Origin: Glebionis coronaria
Lineage: Eukaryota; Streptophyta; Magnoliopsida; Asterales; Asteraceae
Assembly (NCBI GenBank): GCA_025667525.1
Contig: CM046882.1
Location: 21,278,488 to 21,342,487, forward strand
Length of the DNA stretch: 64,000 nucleotides
Reading direction: 5' to 3'
A program made the position numbers and the translations under genes. The notes beneath the pieces are model-generated. The model searched no databases. It saw nothing but the letters and a program-made list of their open reading frames with translations, and was not told the origin of the DNA. Below, one piece after another: positions 46,225 through 56,320 of this stretch. Each line of letters starts with the position of its first letter. Positions within the stretch are counted from its first letter, which is position 1.

Positions 46225-49183
46225 TGTAAAACCCGCGTGCTTTTACCATGAATAGTGCCCTTAAGATCGTACGTCCTAGATTAAAACTTACCTTATTCAG
46301 TATTGATCACATTCATGTGCTAATAATCAAGCAAGTGCATACGTGTATGACATGACAAGTATCGTTTACGTACGAACCCATGATAAACAATTAATAAATA
46401 TGTCACGTGAACGTAATTGAATCAAGATCACCATTTAAAATACGAACTAGAATAATTACGTAAATACATATAATATAATTACGAGCGTTAAGATTACGGT
46501 AAACTACATGATAAAATAAACAGAAACGCTTCAGACACGAACACGTTTAACCACGAACGAACACGAAACATCGGGGCACGAGAAAACATTTGGGCTACCC
46601 CTTGTGGGCCCCATATCCACGAATTAAGGAAGAGAAATGGGCCTAGCCCATCATTTTTACTAAACAAAGGGGGTAAGGGAAAATTAGCTAGTCATTTTTC
46701 ACTTTTCAAAAGAATTAACCAAAAACCTAGTTTTGTTCTTCCTCCTCCCCTTTTCTTTCATTTGTGCCGCCACCTATAACACCACCATAGGTGGTGGTTT
46801 GTTGATTTTGATCATAAATTCAAGAGTTAGAAACCGTGTTTGTTCATTCTCTTTCAAGATACGTAGTGGTATACCTTTCTAACCCTTCTTTTTAATTCTT
46901 TTAATTCTTTTAATCTTTGATTATTTTCATGAACATGTTATTATTTTCTTATTATTAACAAGGTGATTAATCATTGATCTAACATGTTTTGGTATTAATT
47001 AAAATCAAGGAAGGATTTATAAGGGTGTTTGTTTTTGGCCGCCTAGCAAAACAAACCCGAGGGGGGTTTGGTTTGCTATTGCCGCCACCACCAAGACCAC
47101 AATTGGTCTTGGTTGGCTCATGTGGGACCCACGGCAGCAAGGGGACACGTGTGCCCCGGGTTTGGCCCGGGGTACGGTGTCGAATTCATGCCCGATTCAT
47201 GGTTCGTTGGTTAAAATCATGATCTATGTTACATGTAATTTTATGAATCATGAACTTAGGATATAATTAATTAATAACATGAAATATTAATTAAATCATG
47301 ACTTAGGTTATTTTAATTATTAGTTTATCATGACATTAATTTAACCTAAGTATTTTATGTTATAAGTTATAATTAATTAATTATTAAAACATGCCTATAA
47401 TTAATTAATTTAGACATGACTTAGGTTATATTATTATTAATAATAATACACATTTTAACCTAAGTACTTTATTTCATTTTAATTAATACATGTTACACTT
47501 TAATTAAAATGCTTAACCTATAGTTTAATTAAAATACATGAAATAATAATTAAACTATACACTATATCATATGACTTAAGAAATAAGCTTATAACACTTA
47601 GACTTATATGTTAGCTTATGTAATCAGCTTAATTCTAATTATGGAAACCTTCTATATATGGAAATCAATCTATTTCAGGCAGCTAATCTAATCATGGAAA
47701 CTTTCTATATATGGAAACTTATTTAATTAAGGCAGCTGATCTATTTTTGGAAACTTTCTATTTTTAGAAACTAATCTATTTTAGGCAGTAAATTCTATTT
47801 TTGGAAACTTTCTACTTTTGGAAACTTTCTATTTTTGGAAACTTTCTATTTTTGGAAACTTTCTATTTTTGGAAACTTTCTATTTTTGGTAACTTTCTAT
47901 TTTTGGAAACTTTCTATTTTTGGAAACTTTCTATTTTTGGAAACTTTCTATTTTTGGAAACCTGCTATTTTTGGAAAGTTACTTATTATTACACAGTAAG
48001 TATATTAATACATGAAACACCAGTAATACTTAATCAGATAAGTCAGAATACAAGATAAACACAGTTTAAGGCTTTAAACAGTGAACCAGGACCTAAAACA
48101 TACCAAATCAGCTAATATGAGACACAAAACCCAGTACGTAATCAGTGAATCGATACTTATACACGTGTGTATTCATGTAGCGTTAGTGATCCAGAAGTAG
48201 GAGTCTTTCTTCCGTTCATTCACTGGACTTGAGGTACGGATTTCCGTCCTTTCAGTATGGACATTCTTTCCTTATTAGGATTTCCCCGTATGCAGCCAAC
48301 TGTTTTCCCCAGTATTTGTTTTATTGTTTTGAACTGCTTATGTTTAATCAGCATAATCTATAGCCATATACAAGCATGACCAGTTTCACCTAGTTATGGA
48401 GGTACCATAACCATAGCATTGGAGGCACCGATGTTATGACTTCCCCATGGCGGAGTGATTGCTCGTGGCGTCCCTTTTCAGTTTTGGCCATATTATTATA
48501 TCAGGTGGAGCGTATGGGTGCATCCTAGTTACATGTTTTATTCAGTTTATCATGGTGAATGTGGTGTGTGCCTTGCACCCTTCACAAGGAGCTGATCCCT
48601 CCTACCCAAACCAGTATATTGATTAGAGGCATCCCCTCTAATCAGCATGATGAGGTCACCCCTCCAAGTATTCATGCACGTGACCTTTTCATGACCTATA
48701 TGAGCTATGGTATATACATGTTAAAACAGTTTTCACAAGATAAACATAAGGCTTTTCAAACTATAAAACCAGTTTTCTTGATACTTAACCAGTTACTCAG
48801 AACTTAGTCTTCCGCTGTTATATGTTACATGCTTATCCTATTTCATGCTTTATTGTACATCCGTGCACTGAGCGTTTTGCTCAGCCGTTACTTTCCTTTC
48901 CATGTCCCAAAACGGCAGGTACCCAAGACTCGAGCATTTGGAGGACATGCATAGGATGGAAGCTGCCATAGACTTCTTCTCCTGTTTCCTTCATATATTT
49001 ATGCTTGTTTAATCTTTCATTCAGTTCATTTACTTTGTTATGTTTTGGGCTTATGTTTGGGAACCGATGTTTGATTCCGGTTTTCCCTATGGTCATGTAT
49101 GTTTTACTACATATTACCTTGCATGCTTTGATGACACGCCATAATTACGCGTGACATTCCATTTATCAAAATGGGGTGTTACA
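46225..49183 (+). repeat. 3' LTR of C
   Basis: Eleven 17-bp units (47,795-47,978), the hairpin module at 48,393-48,643, and otherwise almost identical to the 5' LTR. Differences include a T/C near 46,271, G/A near 46,728 and single changes near 48,450-48,510. Confidence 0.95.
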
Positions 49184-49223
49184 AGAAATAAGCTGGTTAA
49201 ATAAGCTAAGTATATAAGCCTAA

Positions 49224-49933
49224 GGGGCTGTTTGATAAAATATTATGATTAAGCGCTGACTGAATCATAGGTGCTGAATGATTTTTACATTCTGAATGAA
49301 TTTGGTTCTGAATGATAATGAACGTTTGAGAATTGTGCTAAACCAACGCTCTGAATAATTTTAATTACCATTTTATACTCTCTTTTTTAACGACAATTTA
49401 TTTCACATCTATCTCACAATATATTTCGCACATGTTTTCGACGAAACTCAAACTCATAACATCTAAGTTGGTAAAAAACTCATTATCCAATGATATTTTT
49501 AGTGGCCAATTGAGCTAATCGAATTAATATTCATTCTTTTTTATACACACGTATTTTAAAACAAGTTTTAACTCACTTTAATTTGTCCTACGTTTAACTT
49601 ATTATGTGAAAAAGAATGGACACAATAGATATTGACGTTTCTAGCAATTTCAAGACCTTTTATTTAATAGTATACGTTGTTATCATACAAATTGTCCTAT
49701 TCGAGTGAAGTTAAAAGAGAAAACAAACTTCATTGACAAAAAACAAGATAAAGGACCCACAAAATAGGAAGGTGGAGGCTCACCGAATGATTTTGCATCA
49801 TTATGGCCATGAACGACTCAGAAGTTTACAAAATCGTTCAGCGTCATATTTTTTTTTATCAAACAATGATAGCTCTGACCGACTCATAAGATTACCTCTT
49901 AATTGCTCAATTCAAAGGCTATCAAACAGCCCC
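49224..49933. mobile_element. PIF/Harbinger-type MITE, 710 bp
   Basis: Terminal inverted repeats GGGGCTGTTTGATA (14 bp, perfect) and target duplication TAA on both sides. The uninterrupted LTR of B at the matching place reads CCTAAGTG, proving the insertion. A TAA/TTA duplication and a GGGGCTGTTTG start are typical of PIF/Harbinger (Tourist-like) elements. The interior is AT-rich without transposase. Subterminal parts are weakly inverted as well. Confidence 0.85.
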
Positions 49934-51316
49934 TAAGTGTTTTCATGATTATTTTCTAAGTCATATGATATAATATATAGTTTATTAATTATTTCATGTA
50001 ATTAAAATAAACTATAGGTTAAAATATTTAATTAAAGTATATCATGTTTTAGTTAAATAAAGTTAAATACTTAGGTTAAAACATGTATTATTATTTATTA
50101 ATAATATAACCTAAGTCATGTTAATTAATTAATTATAACCATGGTTTTTAAATAATTAATTAATTATAAGTCTTAAAAATATAAAAATACCTAGGTTAAT
50201 AGTTTCATGATTTTAATAATTAAAATAACCTAAGTCATGTTATTAAATTAATCATGTCATGTTATTAATTTAACTTTAACATAAGATCATAAAAATAAAA
50301 ATTTAAACATGCACCGTAAACCGGGTCTTGACTAAGAACCATGAACCGGACATGAAATCGACACCATATCCCGAACCAAGTCGGGGTACCCCTTGTCTTG
50401 ATGCTGCCGTGGGACCCATACCAACCAACCGGGACCATATGGTCTCGGTGGTGGTCAATTGGCCAAACCGAGACCCTCTCGGGTTCGGTTTAGGCGCGGC
50501 CAAGAACAAACACCCCTTAAACAACCCTTTTTATTTAATCCAAACCCAAATTCATGTTAGATCTATGATTTAATTAGGTTTTATAAAAAAAACATAACAT
50601 GTTCTTAATTATTTAAAAGATTAAATCAAAAGAAAAGAGTTTAAACGAATTACCGAATGCGTGGATCTAAACAATGATGAACAAACACGAACACTAGCAA
50701 TAATTCTAAGATCCAAGATCAACAAACACCTCCTTGGTGTGTTTGAAGGTGGCGGCCAAAAGAGAAAAAGGAGGAGGAGGAGAAGTTTTAGGTTTTCTGT
50801 AAAATCCTCTGTAAAAAATAATGAGTAGTGTTTTTCCCCTTAACCCCCTTTTAGTAAATTTTGATGGGCTTGGCCCATCTTTCTTCCTAATTTCGTGGCA
50901 TATGGGGCCCACATGGGGTAACCCGATCATTTTCCGTGTCTAATTAATAAGTGTGTTCTCGTGTTCGTGTTTTACGTGTTTGTTCGTGTTTATTTGTGTT
51001 CGCGTTTTGTGTGTTCTCGTTAAATAATTACCGTGACCTAATATATTTATTTACGCTCGTAATAAATATATATATGTAATTAATAATAGTTCGTGATTTA
51101 ATTACGTTCGTGATTTCATGATCGCATGTTCGTGATTAATTATTGTTTAAATAATTATTGCGTGTTCGTGCGTAATAAATACTTATCGTGTTCTAACACG
51201 TACGTAATACGTAAAATCCTAACACGTAAACGTAATCGTACTATAAAAGGAAAGTTTTAATCTAGTACGTACGATCTTAAGGGTACTATTCATGATAAAA
51301 ACATGCGGGTTTTACA

Positions 51317-53138
51317 ATCCTTCACTAGAAAGTCAAACTCCTTTTGGACAAGATGAGATTTAGCCCAATTGCTGCTTGACTTAAGAAAGAAGAAGTTAGT
51401 TGAGAAGACTAAACAAGCAGAGGCAGAGAAAAAGACACAACAAGAAGTTCTTGCCAAAAAAAATCAAATTGAAGGTAAGAAAGTTCAAGCTTCACACCCT
51501 ACTAAAGGTATAGTTATTCAACAGCAAGCTAATGAGGAAAGAGCTACCAAGCTGAAGAAGAAGCTACCTAAGATCGATCCAAAGGATAAGGGGAAGAAGC
51601 AATTATTATCAGAGTCTAAAGATGAAAGTGATTCAGATGATGATATAAACAAAGTCATGTACAGATTTAATCAAATAGACCATGATGAGGAATTTGCTTA
51701 TAGAATGCAAGCACAAATTCGTGAAAATGAATTACAGGAAGAACTTGCAGCAAAGCAGGATTTGCTAGAAGCTAAAAGAATACAACAAGAATGGAACATA
51801 CAAGAGTATGACAGGATTCAAGCTGAATTACATGCAAGTGAGCTTCTTGCAGACTCATTGATAGCTGAAGAGAGAGAGAGATGCATATGATGAAGAAGAG
51901 AAATCAAAATTGATTGATGATCTGGTAAGGGAGCAACAAAGATTCTTTGCTGAAAAGAGAAGGAAAGAAAAGATTAAGCCTCCAACTACTATGTAGATTA
52001 GAAATCAGATGATGAACTTTCTTAAGAAAGTTAAGGGATTTACTCATATTCAGCTGGTCAAGAAGAATTTTGAAGAAATCAAGACTTTGTATGAGCAAAA
52101 TAAGAGGACTGTATTGAATTTTGTTGAGATTAGATCTAAAGCATATAGAAAAGCTGTTGAAGATTTAAGAGACATCTACATCAACAAAGGCAGTTTGGTA
52201 GTACTCTTAGAATTGAGCCAAGTACTGTTGAACCTACAAACACATCTCCACCTATCAAGACCACTTATGTGAGGAAGAATAGAAAGGGGAAGGTAAGTTC
52301 AAGGGAGGAAGAGACTGCTCAAAGAATGAATACAGGAGTTGAAACTCAAGATATTGCTCAGACTGAAAATGTACAAGCAGTACATACACAGTCATCAGTA
52401 CATACAACAGTACATACTGAGGAGACGGTACATACAAACTTGGAAGAGGGTTCAACAGAACTTGAGGGAATTTCCAAGGGTGTTAAAAGGAAAAGGTCAA
52501 CAAAGACAAACAAGAAAGCTAAGAGAGCTAAATCAACAGCAGAGGATAGTGATGATGATGAGATCTTAAAGAAGTACTTGAAGATTGTGAAATTTGAAGA
52601 TCAATGTATTGATACAGAGATTTTTGGAAAGAGAGCATCCATTGCTAAATGGATTTACTCTACAGATCAAGGACTTGAAGCTCATGGAATTAAGAGAACT
52701 GATGGCACAACAAGGGTATTCATACTTTTGGAGGATATTCTTCACATTCTTGACAGACAAGATATTCAAGATCTTTCAAGGTTAGTTCAAGAAGCTAGTG
52801 CAGGTAAAACTGAAGTATCACTATTATACTGGGAATTTCTCTTTATGTATGAGCCACACAATTATGATCAAGAAATGTTGAAGGAATTAGAGAATCAGGT
52901 TCCTAGTTACTGGAGATATTACAGGTCATGTGGATTGCATATTTTGGATGTAGATTATGTTACATACTATATGCTACAAGAGAAAACTTACCCTTTCAAA
53001 AGAAGATTGTTGGAAAGGATGTTAGAACAACAATTGGAGGTTACAGAAGAATCTGCTGATGCTTTGGAGTTGATCAGAATGGTTAAACAACAAATCAAGG
53101 ATTTGAAAGATGGGGAAGAAGCTGAGAAAGAGCCTTAA
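51317..53138 (+). pseudogene. Sirevirus 1 third ORF, second half
   Basis: Resumes after element B with the duplicated ATCCT. The frame is broken just behind the junction and near 51,890 and 52,260. A Lys/Glu/Gln-rich coiled coil lies at 51,369-51,890. Then come acidic and basic segments, with the basic run VKRKRSTKTNKKAKRAK near 52,480 that looks like a nuclear localisation signal. The C-terminal segment with WRYYRSCGLHILDVDY near 52,910 is shared with the third ORF of Sirevirus 2. It ends at the TAA at 53,136. No membrane segment. Confidence 0.65.
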
Positions 53139-53924
53139 GTGTTTGACTTTTAGTCACACTTCACAAATGGTTCTCAGTTCACCATGTCTAACACACATAA
53201 GAACTGGCTAGTCCATAAGCAAACGGTTTGTGGTAAATACTTATCAAATCCGTTGAAAGCTGATAGTTTGCTAAAAACTATATGGTTATAACTCACCTTA
53301 TTTCGAGACAAAGAGTTGGCTAGTCCTAGACAAACGGTACTAGGTAAAGACTTCATCAAATCCGTTGATGGTTGACAATTTACCAAAAATTGTAAGGTTT
53401 TCATTACACCTTATTCTTTGTGAATAAAGTATTGGCTATTCCAGAGTGTACGGCTAACTGGTAAAGAATTTATCAAATCCGTTGATAGTTGGTGATTTGC
53501 TAAAAATCATGAAGCCAATACAGATCGGTGTTTGTTGTTAACTGTTTTATTTCAGGTATGATGATTGCAATCAAAGAAGTATTCAAAGAAAAATACATAG
53601 AAGGTTTTGCCTCATCAAATCAAGACAAAGGTTCATGATTCAGAGTTCAAAGACTAAACTCAAGAAGAGAATAATTGATGCTGCAAAGATAAGTTAATGT
53701 TTAGAAGACACAAGAAGATCATAGTTTGAAGACAAAGATGATACTCATGATGTTTGAAGATTATCTTATCAGAAGAAGATCTACATTTAAAGTGTTTGGC
53801 TACATTCAGTTGGATACAAATACAAATTACCAAGTTCAATCCAAGGATGAAGGAAAGACTGAAGACATGTATTTTAATACATCCAGTACAAAAGAAAGAA
53901 CAAGACAACAAGTTATCATTTCTT
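53139..53924 (+). other. 3' noncoding region of Sirevirus 1
   Basis: Holds three degenerate repeats (see the repeat entry) up to 53,520, then about 400 bp of A/G-rich sequence leading to the purine tract. No coding signal. Confidence 0.6.
53215..53520 (+). repeat. Three degenerate ~115-bp repeats in Sirevirus 1 3' region
   Basis: Each has TGGCTAGTCC or a variant, an ACGG..GGTAAA segment and the core ATCAAATCCGTTG at 53,243, 53,355 and 53,472 (spacing 112 and 117 bp). The same core at the same spacing occurs in the other Sirevirus at the right end of the window. Confidence 0.8.
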
Positions 53925-53938
53925 GTTTAGGGGTGGAT
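53925..53938 (+). other. Polypurine tract of Sirevirus 1
   Basis: TTTAGGGGTGGAT immediately before TGTTGGG. Confidence 0.75.
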
Positions 53939-54444
53939 TGTTGGGAATTATTTGTTAAGTGTCAAGTACCGTTGGTGTATTCCAAGTACTATTAGTGTTA
54001 TGTAAGTACCGTTAGTATTAACCCTGTACATAGTAAGAACTGCTACTTATAAAGTAAGTACTGCTATGATGATTCGGATGAATATATCTTTGTATAAGAT
54101 ATGTCATAGTTATAGTTAGAGTATATCTTATGTGATATACTTAAATAGTTAGAATATTGATAATATATCGTCTGTGATATAGTTATCTTTATAGAATATT
54201 CTAAGGTTTCTAGGGTTCCTTACTCTATAAAAGGAACATAGGTAAAATGTCTTTCATGTACCTCATTCAAGTCGATTAATAAGAGAATCGAATAGTTAAA
54301 AGTAATTTTGTTCTTCTATGCTTTATAAGTTAGATTCCGCATAACTTATTTAGTGTTAGTAAGAGTGCTCAAAGTGTTTTAGTTTGATTACAAACTATTA
54401 TACTAATTCTTAACAGAATATAGATCCAACCAAAGGGATCAACA
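53939..54444 (+). repeat. 3' LTR of Sirevirus 1
   Basis: 506 bp, same length as the 5' LTR, about 16 substitutions. It keeps the TATA box (54,226). Three GTAC motifs are exact (53,965, 54,005, 54,057); two have mutated. Confidence 0.9.
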
Positions 54445-54560
54445 GAGGCTCTTAACCTTTACCACGGTTGATGAGGATCTTAACCTTTACAACCAATAGG
54501 GCCGCTCGATGAGGTTCTTCGACCTTTACAAGCGGTCCTCTTCCTTCGAGTTGATCAGAC
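54445..54560 (+). repeat. 111-bp array of Tat element (right part)
   Basis: Continues the array interrupted at 21,108, starting with the duplicated GAGGC. Three more submonomers with increasing divergence lead into the end of integrase. Confidence 0.85.
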
Positions 54561-54689
54561 TCGTCGGGGGGATTTGGTGTTTGTTCTCACGGTTGTTCTG
54601 CTATTGTTACGCTTGTTAGGTACTCGCTTCGGAAAATTTCCTTCCCCTTGCCGGGGAGGATATATTATATAATAAATAATCATTTTTGG

Positions 54690-56302
54690 TTACATAAAAC
54701 AATTTCTTAAATTCATAGCATGCCACTTCCTTGGGATTTCTTTTCCCTCCATAGTTCCTAGCTTGTAGGAGCCATTCTGAAATGCTTCGGTGACCCGGTA
54801 TGGGCCTTCCCAGTTTGAAGTTAGCTTGCCCGGTTTTATCACTCGTCTCGCTTCGTTTTTCGGTAGACAATATCCTCGAATTTGAATGTCATGTGCCTGA
54901 CCCTTTTGTTGTAATATTGTTCCATCTTCTTCTAATAATTGGCTTCCCTGATGGCTGTCATTTCCCTTCGCTCCTGGATGAGGTCTAGGTTTAGCCGAAG
55001 CTCTTCCTCGTTTGTCTCTTCATTGAACATGAGGGTTCAGAAGGTCCTCATTCCTATTTCGGCCGGGATGACTGCCTCACTTCCGTAATTCAGACTAAAC
55101 GGGGTTTCCCCATTGCAGGTTTTCATCATCGTTCGATGATCCCATAGGACGCTGGGTAATTCGTCCACCCATCCGGTCATCTCCCTTCCCAAGCGGGCTT
55201 TAAGTCCGTGCATGAGGGACTTGTTCGCTCTTTCGACGAGCCCGTTGGCCTGTGGGTGTGCCACAGCGGTGTTGATTTGTTTGATTTGCCACTTAACGCA
55301 CCATCCCTTGAATGGATCATTCACAAGTTATGTTCTATTGTCCGTAACAATGATGCCCGGCACACCAAACCTACATACTATGTTTTCCCAAACAAATTTC
55401 TTTACGTCCTTTCCCCGGACCTTTGCTAGTGGTTTGGCTTCCATCCACTTGGTGAAGTAGTCTATGGCCACTATGATGAATTTGACTTTGCCCGGCGCTT
55501 CAGGAAGCGGACCCAGGATGTCTAGGCCTCATTGGTAGAAGGGCCACAGAGACATGATCGAGGTCATGAGGGTCTTTGGCAGCTTAGAGACCGAGGCATG
55601 GATTTGACAAGAATCACACTTCACTACTACCTCGTATGTGTCTTGATACATCATTGGCCAATAATACCCTTGCCTCATTATTTTCGCCACTACCGACCTG
55701 TATCCGGGATGCATTCCGCATCCTCCTTCGTGAACCTCTCGGATGATGTAGTTCGCCTGTAGGGGCCCTACACACCGCAACATGGGCGAGAGATATGACT
55801 TCTTAAACAACACTCCGCCTTCGATGACGAATTGCGGTATTTTCATTCGAAGCTTCCTGGCCTCATCCAGGTTGGTGGGCCATACACCCTCTTGTAAACA
55901 TTTGAGAATCGGGGTCATCCAGTTGTCCTCTTCTTCCTCCACCACGTCATTTACCTCTTCCATTTCAATTGACCGAGATGTCAATACCTCCACTAGGACT
56001 TCTTTGGTAAGATGGATGAAGGCGACCGAAGCCAGCTTTCTTAGAATATCCACTTTCTGGTTTTTGTTCCTCGGGATGTGCTGGATTGCAAACTTGTTAA
56101 ACTTGGCTACCCTCCCTATAGCCTCGGCGAGGTACTTCTTCATCCATTTATTACAAGCGACGAATTCGCCATTTATCTGGCATGCGACTAGCTTCAAGTC
56201 TACTTTTGATTGAAGGTTTTGGGCTCCCATCTTTTTGGGCAACTTTAACCCGGCCAACAAGGACTCGTATTCAGCTTCATTGTTCGAAGTTTCAAAGTCC
56301 AA
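54690..56302 (-). pseudogene. Tat second RNase H and integrase
   Basis: Begins with an archaeal-type RNase H segment (SNNEAEYESLLAGL), the duplicate RNase H that defines Tat elements. It runs through AVIGRV-like and IPRNKNQKVD boxes. The integrase zinc-binding H-x-H...C-x2-C region is near 55,600-55,760 (HEGGCGMHPG, CDSCQ). The core follows, with NTAVAHPQANGLVERANKSL near 55,230 providing the catalytic Glu region. A stop near 55,325 and a frame break at about 55,500 interrupt it. The C-terminal part ends near 54,690. Confidence 0.75.
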
Positions 56303-56320
56303 ACGGAGAGCATAAGTATA

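Larger units (their letters stand above)
39038..49183 (+). mobile_element. Chromovirus-like (Tekay/Del type) element C, youngest insertion
   Basis: LTRs of 2,941 and 2,959 bp differ by about eight substitutions, one 17-bp unit and one G. Target duplication AGAAA at 39,033 and 49,184. Met primer site, 4.2 kb interior with decayed gag-pol, purine tract TTAGGGGGGAAGAAT. It sits within the right LTR of B, beside the 17-bp array. Near-identical LTRs with a non-coding interior point to recent movement with enzymes supplied by another element. Confidence 0.9.
30455..51316 (-). mobile_element. Chromovirus-like (Tekay/Del type) element B
   Basis: LTRs of 2,895 bp (left) and, interrupted, 37,521-51,316 (right). 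Ends TGTAACACC...GGTTTTACA in plus orientation, target duplication ATCCT at 30,450 and 51,317. The Met primer site lies left of the right LTR, so the element runs on the minus strand. The interior of 4.2 kb holds only remnants of gag, RT and chromodomain. Its right LTR was later hit by element C and a Harbinger-type MITE. Confidence 0.85.
37521..51316 (-). repeat. 5' LTR (element sense) of B, split by C and a MITE
   Basis: Three LTR pieces: 37,521-39,037, 49,184-49,223 and 49,934-51,316. Joined on paper they match the left LTR with roughly 2-2.5% divergence. About nine 17-bp units lie at 38,754-38,895, two more than in the left LTR. The hairpin module is at 38,069-38,327. Confidence 0.85.
21109..54444 (+). 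mobile_element. Sirevirus-like Ty1/copia element 1 (12.5 kb without insertions)
   Basis: Two 506-bp LTRs (TGTTGGG...CAACA) and perfect target duplication GAGGC (21,104 and 54,445). Order is LTR, Met-type primer site, long gag, protease, integrase, RT, RNase H, third ORF, 3' repeats, purine tract, LTR. The long gag and a third ORF after pol are typical of the Sirevirus (Maximus/SIRE) lineage. The LTRs differ by about 16 of 506 bases. All coding parts carry lesions. Chromovirus-like element B splits the third ORF. Confidence 0.85.
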
